Source: Alphaproteobacteria bacterium (lineage in GTDB: Bacteria > Pseudomonadota > Alphaproteobacteria > RS24). From it: a DNA stretch of 5,654 bases. The translations under genes were made by a program, and so were the position numbers. How positions within the stretch are numbered: position 1 is the stretch's first letter; each line of letters begins with the position of its first letter. The stretch is from positions 1 through 5,654 of the forward strand of contig JAPPQG010000059.1 in NCBI GenBank assembly GCA_028816945.1, in the 5' to 3' direction. Shown piece by piece: positions 1 through 5,654 of the stretch. Below the pieces are notes generated by a model. It saw nothing but the letters and a program-made list of their open reading frames with translations, was not told the DNA's origin and made no database searches.

Positions 1-446
1 ATGTCACAGATGAAACATTTGAATTGATGATTGATGTGAATATAAGAGCCAATGTCAAAATTACCCGCGCTGTGCTTGCTAACATGCCAGAGGGGGGGTC
101 TATTGTGACTATCAGCTCACAAATGGGACATATTGGCTCACCTAATCGCACTATTTATTGCCTATGCAAACATGCATTAGAGGGTTTCACAAAAGCATTA
201 GCGATTGAACTTGCCCCGCGCAATATCCGTGTCAATGCGGTTGCGCCTACTTTTATAGAAACGCCTATGACAAAGCCCATGCTTGAAGATGAAAAATTTA
301 AGCAATTTGTTGAAAATATGATACCGCTTGGCAAAATTGGTCATGTCAATGATGTTGCCGCGGCCGTTTTATATCTATCTAGCACCGCCGCCAATATGGT
401 CACAGGCCATAGTTTGTTAATTGATGGCGGTTGGACAGCACAATAA
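1..446 (+). CDS. SDR-family NAD(P)-dependent oxidoreductase, 5'-truncated by window edge
   Basis: This is the C-terminal 147 residues or so of a classical short-chain dehydrogenase/reductase, a cytosolic enzyme that interconverts an alcohol and a ketone with NAD(P)H. The open frame runs to the left edge (codons from base 3 read VTDETFE before the Leu at base 24), so the real start and about 100 residues, including the TGxxxGxG cofactor motif and NNAG, lie outside. Counting from the TTG codon at base 24, the catalytic residues are visible: Asn6 in VNIRAN, Ser32, Tyr45 and Lys49 in YCLCK, with the canonical 13-residue Ser-Tyr spacing. The IRVNAVAPTFIETPMT block and the C-terminal GHSLLIDGGW are typical of classical SDRs. 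The usual PG after NAVA is PT here, as in some gluconate 5-dehydrogenase-like members. The substrate is unknown. A gene for a SnoaL-like protein follows after 40 bases on the same strand, suggesting co-transcription. Confidence 0.93.
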   Translation, partial: VTDETFELMIDVNIRANVKITRAVLANMPEGGSIVTISSQMGHIGSPNRTIYCLCKHALEGFTKALAIELAPRNIRVNAVAPTFIETPMTKPMLEDEKFKQFVENMIPLGKIGHVNDVAAAVLYLSSTAANMVTGHSLLIDGGWTAQ

Positions 447-486
447 TGATAAACCCATAAACTATGCGCCCGCCCCTGATAGATAA

Positions 487-1587
487 ATGACAGATAAAAA
501 AATTACCCCAGTCGCGATAACCCATATTCACGATATGCTGAACCCCGACACTGACAAACACCAAGACTTACCGGGCTTTGACCCGATATTTGTCGATTTC
601 CCAAACTATATTATCCGTATCACAGATTGGATTTGGCACGAGCGCAAAATTGACTTATGCTTAAAATATTACACAGAAAATTGTGTCATTCACACACAGG
701 CGGGCGATATTATTGGCGCCGAGGCAGTCGCCGCCAACACCCATGCCACACTTAAAACTTTTCCCGATCGGCGGCTAGATGGTGATAATGTTATTTGGTC
801 GAATGAGGGCAAGGCAGGCTTTTACTCCTCTCACCTTATCACAAGTAAAATGACAAATCGCGGCCCGTCTGAATTTGGCCCAGCAACAAGGCGCAAAATA
901 CGCGCCTATACGATTGCCGATTGCTTATGCCGTGAAAATAAAGTCTATGAAGAATGGCTATTTAGAGATAATGCCGGCATAGGTTTGCAAATGGGGTTCG
1001 ATATACGCAAATTAGCCCACCAAGCCGCCAAGCAAGACCTTATAGAAGGCAATAATTTGCTCCATTTTCACCAGCCAAATTATGCACGCACACAAGCCGC
1101 CGCACAGACACAGACGCAGGCACAGGCAGAGTTTCCTAGCCTGCCTGAACAAAATGCAAAAGCCTTCGCACAGGCAGTTTTTATAAATCTTTGGCAAAAT
1201 AGAAATATGGAATTGCTGTCCGATATTTATGATTTTCGGGTGCGGGCGCGCTATCCACAGCAAAAAGACTTTTATGGGCCAGATGAACTTTCACCATATT
1301 TAGAAAATCTGCTTAACGCTTTCCCAGAGGCGAAACTGCATATTGAGCATGTTGGCAATATTCCCTATTTAGGGGAGGCTCGCGATATAGCTATACGTTG
1401 GTCTTTGGCGGGCGAACATATAGGGGAAAGTGATTATGGCGCGCCGACCTATGCGCCAATTTATCTTATGGGGGCATCGCATTGGCGGGTGATTGGGGGG
1501 CGCATTCACGAAGATATAACAATTTGGGATGATATTGCTTTGCGCCGCCAGATTGAAACAGCCCGCTTATTAAAACATAACTCATAA
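487..1587 (+). CDS. Two-domain SnoaL-like / NTF2-family protein (366 aa)
   Basis: This is a cytosolic protein of two NTF2-fold domains of the SnoaL-like (polyketide cyclase / ester cyclase) kind. Domain 1 spans about residues 38-170 and opens with the segment LPGFDPIFVDFPNYIIRITD; domain 2 spans about 222-358. Each domain ends in an acidic-aromatic strand with an Asp followed seven residues later by Gln: Asp161/Gln168 in WLFRDNAGIGLQ and Asp348/Gln355 in ITIWDDIALRRQ. That Asp is at the place where SnoaL has its catalytic acid (inference from motif position). A low-complexity Gln/Ala/Thr linker, about residues 201-215, joins the domains. No signal peptide or membrane segment is seen. The start is fixed by an in-frame TAA immediately before the ATG; no clear Shine-Dalgarno precedes it, so translation may depend on the upstream SDR gene. 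The reaction is unknown: cyclase, isomerase, dehydratase or hydrolase activity are all possible for this fold. Confidence 0.88.
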   Translation: MTDKKITPVAITHIHDMLNPDTDKHQDLPGFDPIFVDFPNYIIRITDWIWHERKIDLCLKYYTENCVIHTQAGDIIGAEAVAANTHATLKTFPDRRLDGDNVIWSNEGKAGFYSSHLITSKMTNRGPSEFGPATRRKIRAYTIADCLCRENKVYEEWLFRDNAGIGLQMGFDIRKLAHQAAKQDLIEGNNLLHFHQPNYARTQAAAQTQTQAQAEFPSLPEQNAKAFAQAVFINLWQNRNMELLSDIYDFRVRARYPQQKDFYGPDELSPYLENLLNAFPEAKLHIEHVGNIPYLGEARDIAIRWSLAGEHIGESDYGAPTYAPIYLMGASHWRVIGGRIHEDITIWDDIALRRQIETARLLKHNS

Positions 1588-1595
1588 GCCCTAAT

Positions 1596-1633
1596 TGAAA
1601 CATGCATGATTAAAACATGCATGATTGAAACAT
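1596..1633. repeat. 15-base tandem repeat, two and a half copies, between convergent genes
   Basis: Two full units, TGAAACATGCATGAT (1596-1610) and TAAAACATGCATGAT (1611-1625), differ at one base. A partial third unit, TGAAACAT, lies at 1626-1633 and reaches the first base of the LacI stop codon. Related strings (ATTGAAACA near 1552, TAAAACATAA near 1571) occur in the end of the + strand gene, so the repeat may have grown out of it. Each full unit carries the palindrome CATGCATG. Confidence 0.92.
1601..1623. terminator. Possible bidirectional hairpin at the convergent junction
   Basis: The two CATGCATG palindromes (1601-1608 and 1616-1623) are inverted repeats of each other and can pair as an 8-base stem around the 7-base loop ATTAAAA. 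The position, between the stop codons of two convergent genes, is where a shared terminator is expected. There is no U-tract on either side and the stem is only half GC, so it is not a classical intrinsic terminator; it may only block 3' exonuclease or do nothing. Confidence 0.3.
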
Positions 1634-2655
1634 TAGAGGCTTTTGCGGCCTGTTGATGTGCCTTTAATATAAGTGCCTTCAAAAACCCGCCGCTCAGGTG
1701 ATATGTTTTTACGTTCAATGCGTTCTAGCAACATAGATACCGCCGCATCAGCCATGCGCCCTATGGGTTGGCGAATGGTTGTCAATTCATAACTTGCAAA
1801 GCGGGCCGCACCTATCCCATCCATGCCTGTCACAGAAATATCATGTGGCACAGTCAAACCCATAACATTACGCAACTCATCTAACGCACCCATTGCCATC
1901 ATATCATTCGTGCATAAAATAGCCGTCGGCGGCGGGTCTGCTTCCATAAGTTTTTGCACCGCAGGGACGGCACTATCGTGGAGAAAATTACCTTGCACAA
2001 TTTTTTGCGGCTTTAATTTATGTTTTGCAAGGGCTATGGTTAAGGCCTGCAAGCGCGACCGATTAACCATAGAACTATCAGGGCCTTGCAAAATGGCAAA
2101 TTTCTTATGCGCCGCCTCAACAAGATGCGTGACTAATTCTTGTGCCGCTTTTGATATATCACACCAAACAGTATTGCTTGGATATTCTTCAAAAAAGCGG
2201 TTAAACATGACAATTGGGATATTGCGGCTATCAAGGATTTCGTGCTGTGCTTGTGTTAAAAAAGAAGCAGAAATTAAACCGTCTAACTGATATTGCCATA
2301 TTTGGTCGAGGGCATTTTCAACATCATTTTCATTTTCAATCGTAAATAAAAGAGAACGCAAATTATGCGCATTTAATTTATAGGTGAGTTCAAAAAGCAC
2401 TTCGGGATAATAAAAATTGATACTTGGCGAGACCAAAATGGCAACCATATTGGTGCGTTGGGTAATCAAACTACGCGCAATAGCATTGGGCTGGTAATTC
2501 ATCTTTTTAGCCGCACTCATAACACGGTCGCGCATTTTTTTAGAGACAGAAGCGCCGGGCTTAAAGCAACGCGAGACCGCAGACTGAGAAACGCCCGCAA
2601 GCAAGGCAACATCATGCGAAGTTGCACGTTTTTTATGTTTTATCGGTCGACCCAT
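1633..2655 (-). CDS. LacI-family transcriptional regulator (340 aa)
   Basis: This is a full-length LacI/GalR-type regulator, normally a dimeric DNA-binding repressor released or activated by a small-molecule ligand. The N-terminal helix-turn-helix is at residues 11-31 (SHDVALLAGVSQSAVSRC), followed by the hinge helix around 54-68 with NAIARSL, where Leu63 would be the minor-groove intercalating leucine. Residues 70-340 form the periplasmic-binding-protein-like sensor domain, including FNRFF at 151-155, the LCTNDMMAMGAL block near 247-258, VTGMDG near 275-280 and the closing GTSTGR. Length is normal for the family. The ATG is preceded by AGGTGA at an 8-base spacing. It lies downstream of, and on the same strand as, the HisD-like and SnoaL-like genes, separated by 156 bases, so it probably controls this cluster and has its own promoter or is read through. 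The ligand is unknown. Confidence 0.96.
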   Translation of the reverse strand: MGRPIKHKKRATSHDVALLAGVSQSAVSRCFKPGASVSKKMRDRVMSAAKKMNYQPNAIARSLITQRTNMVAILVSPSINFYYPEVLFELTYKLNAHNLRSLLFTIENENDVENALDQIWQYQLDGLISASFLTQAQHEILDSRNIPIVMFNRFFEEYPSNTVWCDISKAAQELVTHLVEAAHKKFAILQGPDSSMVNRSRLQALTIALAKHKLKPQKIVQGNFLHDSAVPAVQKLMEADPPPTAILCTNDMMAMGALDELRNVMGLTVPHDISVTGMDGIGAARFASYELTTIRQPIGRMADAAVSMLLERIERKNISPERRVFEGTYIKGTSTGRKSL

Positions 2656-2663
2656 AATTCATC

Positions 2664-2669
2664 TCACCT
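2664..2669 (-). promoter_or_regulatory. Shine-Dalgarno site of the LacI-family gene
   Basis: The minus strand reads AGGTGA, a six-base match to the anti-Shine-Dalgarno complement, with 8 bases before the ATG at 2655. It supports that ATG as the true start. Confidence 0.75.
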
Positions 2670-2684
2670 GCAAATAAACCCCTT

Positions 2685-2696
2685 ATTCATTTGAAT
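2685..2696. promoter_or_regulatory. Small inverted repeat in the LacI leader, possible autoregulatory operator
   Basis: ATTCA-TT-TGAAT is a perfect 5-base inverted repeat with a 2-base spacer, located 30 bases before the LacI start codon. LacI-family operators are usually longer palindromes with a central CG, which this lacks, so assignment as an operator is weak. Part of the 156-base gap 2656-2811, which otherwise shows a CACATGTG palindrome (2773-2780) and AT-rich sequence but no gene. Confidence 0.2.
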
Positions 2697-2782
2697 CATT
2701 TATCCATTTCACCCATACCAATCTAGCCTTTTATCTATGCCCTCTGCAATGCTAATAGATTATCCGCCAAATCACATGTGTT

Positions 2783-2788
2783 ATTATA
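2783..2788 (-). promoter_or_regulatory. Possible -10 element upstream of the LacI-family gene
   Basis: The minus strand has a perfect TATAAT hexamer just after the stop of the upstream SnoaL-like gene. No recognisable -35 hexamer is found 15-18 bases before it, and the surrounding sequence is AT-rich, so a chance match is quite possible. If real, it would give the regulator its own transcript with a leader of about 120 bases. Confidence 0.3.
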
Positions 2789-2811
2789 TACGCTATGATA
2801 TGCAGTTATTA

Positions 2812-3852
2812 TTATGTGAATGGCACAGTTTGCAAATCTTTTTGCCGTGCCAACACATCTAGCCCCTGTATTGCCAAATAATGCAATATATCCATAAACA
2901 CCCAATTTTCAGCAAATTTATCGCCTTCGCGGCGGTAAATATCAACAACACGCATTTCAGCAAGCATATCATTAGCAGGCAGGCCTAAAAACCCACCTTT
3001 ATTGCGATTATACAGATTCGGCCAACCAAAAAAGCCACAATAATGACCTTCGGCAAAACGGGCAATATGGCCATGATAAGTCTTATCAATTAAATTATTG
3101 CGGAACGGATATTGGTGTTGTTGTTGATAGCGGGGAATTGTTGTAGTCGCCCCAATACCAATTGGCCCATACCATGTTATATTATCATGCCAGACGCGCT
3201 GTAAAAATTCAGGCGGCGGCGAATCATTGCCACTTTTATTTAGACTATCTAAATCCGCTATTAAAAGATTGACAAGGTCTAAGGTTGTTTGTGCTTCTTG
3301 TGGCGGTTGGCTTGCATATTGTAGCCCATCATGGGTGCGCGGGCCGGGCTGGATGATGGCCGCGCCCGTCATGGGCGCAAGTGGATATTGTTTTGCTTGG
3401 TGCATGACACTTAAAATATCGCAAAATAAAACTGTCTCTGCTATTTTTTCGCCTTCAATACGATAAAATTCAGCATAGCGCAAATAAGTTAATTTGCCCG
3501 TTGGCGCAATACCAAGCCATGGCGCATCAAACAGGCCGGCAAAATGCCCCATACTACACACCCAATGGCTTGCTCCTTTATCGACATCATTGGCGCCGGC
3601 AAAAAAAATATCCTCGCGCCTATGCAGAGCCGTAAAGGCTTGTTTTAAGGGCAGCCAAAAATGAGTAATAATGTTTTCCGCCCCAATTTGTTCGTAAAAT
3701 GGATGCATGCCGCGCCAATGCCAATCAGGTATTGTAAATTGTTTAGCAATATATATTATATCTTTTGCGGTGGATTGCTGGCTGTTAAGCGATTCATCAA
3801 AATCTTTATGATATTGGCGCACCAATGTTTTGATTGGCTGAAAATCTGTCAT
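2812..3852 (-). CDS. Two-domain SnoaL-like / ester-cyclase-type protein (346 aa)
   Basis: This is a cytosolic protein with two NTF2-fold SnoaL-like domains. Domain 1 (about residues 28-165) contains WHWRGMHPF at 46-52, the RRED segment near 78-81, LGIAPTGK at 113-120 and Asp145 in LFCDILSVMHQ. The linker carries PLAPMTG (157-163) and PGPRTHDGL (169-177). Domain 2 (about 190-335) has WYGPIGIG at 227-234, FFGWP at 274-278 and the ester-cyclase-like end RVVDIYRREGDKFAENWVFMD with Asp321. The ATG at 3852 is preferred over one 36 bases upstream because it follows the previous gene's stop by a single base, TAA-T-ATG, which implies translational coupling, and because the upstream extension would lie wholly over the neighbour's coding end. 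A weak GGAAGAAAG precedes it. The order NTF2-linker-NTF2 is shared with the 366-residue protein on the other strand, but the two are divergent. Exact reaction unknown; the conserved Asp residues suggest acid/base chemistry. Confidence 0.9.
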   Translation of the reverse strand: MTDFQPIKTLVRQYHKDFDESLNSQQSTAKDIIYIAKQFTIPDWHWRGMHPFYEQIGAENIITHFWLPLKQAFTALHRREDIFFAGANDVDKGASHWVCSMGHFAGLFDAPWLGIAPTGKLTYLRYAEFYRIEGEKIAETVLFCDILSVMHQAKQYPLAPMTGAAIIQPGPRTHDGLQYASQPPQEAQTTLDLVNLLIADLDSLNKSGNDSPPPEFLQRVWHDNITWYGPIGIGATTTIPRYQQQHQYPFRNNLIDKTYHGHIARFAEGHYCGFFGWPNLYNRNKGGFLGLPANDMLAEMRVVDIYRREGDKFAENWVFMDILHYLAIQGLDVLARQKDLQTVPFT

Positions 3853-3853
3853 A

Positions 3854-4405
3854 TTATTTACTTTCTTCCACAGAAATGGGATTACCATTTTGGACGGGTT
3901 GGGTTATTTTATCATGCTTGTCCCAACCCTGTCCGTCAAAAACATCGACGCCTAGTTGGCGTAAGACATAAGGAAAATCAACCATAACCCAATTAGTGAC
4001 AATTTTACCATTTTGGACTTTCCAAAAATCCATATAGCGAATTTCAACCCGCTTGCCCGTTGGCGCAATACCCATAAATGTCCCCGTATGCACAGCCTCT
4101 TGGCGACCAAAACTAGCCGCCCATTCGCCTTGCACAAGGCGTGCCTCATCAATGGCTGTTTTATCTGAAAAAGCCGCTTGAAATGGGCGTTGCCAATTAT
4201 CCTGAAATTCTTTTAAGCCTTGTTTTACGCCACAGCCCGCATTGCCAATCCAGCAAAAATTCTCAGCAAAATACGCACCCATAGTGTCAATTTCATGCTT
4301 ATTCAAAGCCTCAACCATTTTATCAATAAGTTCTTCGGTTTCTGCCGTTTTGCTTAAGTCATTAGTTTTGGTTAAATAGGCCTGTGTGGGGTGCGCTTTT
4401 TTCAT
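3854..4405 (-). CDS. Single-domain SnoaL-like / ester-cyclase-type protein (183 aa)
   Basis: This is a single NTF2-fold SnoaL-like protein. Residues 22-52 form the N-terminal helix and cone entrance, GIAPTGKRVEIRYMDFWKV spans 112-130, and NWVMVDFPYVLRQLGVDVF spans 138-156. Asp143 with Gln150 seven residues later matches the D-x6-Q pattern in the neighbouring two-domain proteins. About 30 polar C-terminal residues follow the fold, so the protein is a little longer than a minimal 130-150 residue domain. The ATG at 4405 is chosen because GGAG stands 6 bases upstream. A GTG at 4426 and an ATG at 4417 are also in frame, but the second overlaps that GGAG and neither has a good ribosome site. It lies 60 bases after the HisD-like gene and one base before the next SnoaL-like gene, making an apparent operon. 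Catalytic function is inferred from the family only. Confidence 0.9.
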   Translation of the reverse strand: MKKAHPTQAYLTKTNDLSKTAETEELIDKMVEALNKHEIDTMGAYFAENFCWIGNAGCGVKQGLKEFQDNWQRPFQAAFSDKTAIDEARLVQGEWAASFGRQEAVHTGTFMGIAPTGKRVEIRYMDFWKVQNGKIVTNWVMVDFPYVLRQLGVDVFDGQGWDKHDKITQPVQNGNPISVEESK

Positions 4406-4411
4406 AACCAA

Positions 4412-4415
4412 CTCC
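4412..4415 (-). promoter_or_regulatory. Shine-Dalgarno site deciding the start of the 183-aa SnoaL-like gene
   Basis: GGAG on the minus strand, 6 bases before the ATG at 4405. It supports this start over the in-frame GTG (4426) and ATG (4417) codons upstream. Confidence 0.65.
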
Positions 4416-4426
4416 ATTTGCGTCAC

Positions 4427-4464
4427 TTTATGTTTTATGTTTTCTAACTCTATTTCTAACTCTG
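4427..4464. repeat. Two adjacent short tandem duplications in the HisD-like/SnoaL-like gap
   Basis: On the + strand TTTATGT occurs twice in a row (4427-4433, 4434-4440), directly followed by a 12-base unit TTTCTAACTCTA/G twice in a row (4441-4452, 4453-4464, 11 of 12 identical). Together they fill most of the 60 bases between the HisD-like stop and the SnoaL-like start. They look like replication-slippage products; no hairpin or terminator is evident in this gap, in keeping with co-transcription. Confidence 0.9.
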
Positions 4465-4465
4465 T

Positions 4466-5654
4466 TTAGCCGGGTGTACCGCCATAACGGCGCAAACGAA
4501 TATCGGCCTGCTCCTTATGTCCCATAAACCCTTCCATACGGCACAAACGCGAACAATATTCGCCCACTTGCACAGAAGCCTCTTCATTAATGCGCTGATA
4601 GGTGCATGTTTTAAGATATTTCCCCACCCATAAGCCGCCCGTATAACGCGCCGCCTTATTTGTCGGCAAAGTATGGTTTGTCCCAATCACTTTGTCCCCA
4701 TATGCAACATTGGTCTGCTCGCCTAAAAATAAGGCACCATAATTCGTCATATGCGTTAGGAAATAGGACGGGTCTTTTGTCATAACTTGCACATGCTCAC
4801 TTGCTATTATATCGGCCATTTGCACCATTTCCTCATATCCATCACACACAATTACTTGTCCATAATCTACCCATGCCTTGCCAGCAATGTCAGCGGTTGG
4901 CAATATTTTTAATTGGCGTTCGACTTCAACCATTGTCTCGCGTGCTAATTTCTCAGAATTGGTAAGCAAAATAGCCGGGGATGTGGGCCCATGTTCTGCT
5001 TGCCCTAACAGGTCAGCAGCGCATAATGCGCCATCCACTGTCTCATCGGCAATAATCAGCGTTTCAGTTGGGCCGGCGAATAAGTCAATGCCAACACGGC
5101 CAAATAATTGCCGTTTAGCTTCGGCAACAAACGCATTACCAGGGCCAACAATAATATCCACAGGGGCAATGGTTTGCGTGCCAAGTGCCATCATGGCAAT
5201 CGCCTGCACGCCGCCAACTGTATAAATTTCATCTGCCCCCGCCATATCCATAGCAACAATAATTGCTGGATGCGGCTTGCCTTCAAAAGGTGGTGCCGAA
5301 GCAATAATGCGGGCGACACCTGCTACTTTGGCTGTCACAATACTCATATGCGCTGAGGCAATGAGTGGATATTTGCCGCCCGGCACATAACAGCCAACCG
5401 CATTGGCGGCTATATGTTTGTGTCCCAAAATAACGCCCGGCAGGGTTTCCACTTCCACATCTTGCATGGAGTCGCGTTGGATTTGTGCAAAATTGCGCAC
5501 TTGTTCTTGCGCAAAGCGAATATCATCCTTTTCCTGCTTTGTTAATTGCTGATAACAAGATTTAATTTCCGTATCAGTTAAGCGGTAAGAAGAAGGCGAC
5601 CAATCATCAAATTTTTTTGAATAATGGCGCACCGCCTCATCACCACGCGCTTCT
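4466..5654 (-). CDS. HisD-superfamily dehydrogenase, probably HpsN-like (sulfopropanediol 3-dehydrogenase type); N-terminus outside window
   Basis: This is a zinc- and NAD-dependent enzyme of the histidinol dehydrogenase superfamily, which oxidises a primary alcohol through an aldehyde to a carboxylate using two NAD+. The frame stays open to the right edge (EARGDEAV precedes the GTG at 5632), so that GTG is not the true start and about 30-40 residues are missing. Numbering from it, the zinc ligands of E. coli HisD have counterparts Gln211 and His214 (GQAEHG), Asp313 (YGDK) and His372 (GHKEQ). The catalytic Glu-His pair is Glu279-His280 (ASEHVQ). NAD-site motifs CYVPGGKY (81-88), GGVQAIA (140-146) and VGPGN (162-166) are present. 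Features such as FAGPTE (PAGPSE in typical HisD), [18 protein letters not shown] and [15 protein letters not shown] resemble HpsN of dihydroxypropanesulfonate catabolism rather than biosynthetic HisD. No his genes are adjacent. The HpsN subgroup call is moderate; the exact substrate is unproven. Confidence 0.9.
   Translation of the reverse strand, partial: EARGDEAVRHYSKKFDDWSPSSYRLTDTEIKSCYQQLTKQEKDDIRFAQEQVRNFAQIQRDSMQDVEVETLPGVILGHKHIAANAVGCYVPGGKYPLIASAHMSIVTAKVAGVARIIASAPPFEGKPHPAIIVAMDMAGADEIYTVGGVQAIAMMALGTQTIAPVDIIVGPGNAFVAEAKRQLFGRVGIDLFAGPTETLIIADETVDGALCAADLLGQAEHGPTSPAILLTNSEKLARETMVEVERQLKILPTADIAGKAWVDYGQVIVCDGYEEMVQMADIIASEHVQVMTKDPSYFLTHMTNYGALFLGEQTNVAYGDKVIGTNHTLPTNKAARYTGGLWVGKYLKTCTYQRINEEASVQVGEYCSRLCRMEGFMGHKEQADIRLRRYGGTPG

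Noticed and set aside
464..490. Eight-codon mini reading frame whose TGA overlaps the ATG of the 366-aa gene (ATGA)
   Set aside because: It could be a coupling leader, but it has no ribosome site, and a frame this short arises easily by chance.
1012..1263. Minus-strand open frame with a Cys/Leu-rich translation inside the 366-aa gene
   Set aside because: Its membrane-like look (CLCLRLCLC) comes from the antisense of the CA-rich linker repeat, not from a real protein.
1823..2290. Long open frame on the + strand inside the LacI-family gene
   Set aside because: It is antisense to a clear full-length LacI protein; its translation is Cys/Ser-rich with no recognisable domain.
2773..2780. CACATGTG as a LacI operator
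   Set aside because: The palindrome does not extend beyond 8 bases and lacks the central CG usual for LacI-family operators.
3853..3888. Upstream ATG adding 12 residues to the 346-aa SnoaL-like protein
   Set aside because: The extension overlaps the coding end of the preceding gene, and the downstream ATG one base after that gene's stop fits coupling better.
4406..4426. GTG start adding 7 residues to the 183-aa SnoaL-like protein
   Set aside because: No good Shine-Dalgarno precedes it, whereas GGAG sits 6 bases before the ATG at 4405.
4878..5356. Open frames on the + strand opposite the HisD-like gene
   Set aside because: The opposite strand encodes a well-conserved HisD-superfamily protein; these frames show no domain and no ribosome site.

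Overview
The window looks like a piece of a catabolic accessory cluster from a proteobacterium, most likely a marine-type alphaproteobacterium of moderate GC (mid-40s percent by eye). The lineage is a guess. It rests on codon use that mixes TTA/AAA/ATT with GCC/GGC/CGC, on the resemblance of the proteins to families I associate with Roseobacter/SAR116-like genomes, and on the LacI-type regulator. There is no rRNA, tRNA, transposase, phage gene or CRISPR array. Six protein-coding genes fill almost the whole window, and the longest gap is about 156 bases.

Layout. On the + strand, the 3' part of a short-chain dehydrogenase gene (1-446, cut by the left edge) is followed after 40 bases by a 366-residue protein with two NTF2/SnoaL-like domains (487-1587). 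It meets the minus-strand genes tail to tail across a 45-base junction built mostly of a 15-base tandem repeat carrying CATGCATG palindromes. The minus strand, read right to left, has a HisD-superfamily dehydrogenase (5654-4466, cut by the right edge), a single-domain SnoaL-like protein (4405-3854), a two-domain SnoaL-like protein (3852-2812, one base after the previous stop) and a LacI-family regulator (2655-1633).

How the genes may work together. The HisD-like protein keeps the zinc and catalytic residues of histidinol dehydrogenase. It lies in an apparent degradative cluster with no other his genes, and its sequence style resembles HpsN (sulfopropanediol 3-dehydrogenase) rather than biosynthetic HisD. 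Such enzymes oxidise a primary alcohol to a carboxylate with two NAD+. The SDR could oxidise or epimerise a secondary alcohol. The three SnoaL-like proteins hold five NTF2-fold domains in total, which in other pathways act as cyclases, isomerases, dehydratases or hydrolases. The LacI protein is the likely local substrate-responsive repressor. The substrate cannot be read from the sequence; a sulfonated or similar small polyol is the best-motivated guess. The set of a HpsN-like enzyme plus five SnoaL-like domains plus an SDR and a LacI regulator is the candidate undescribed system here.
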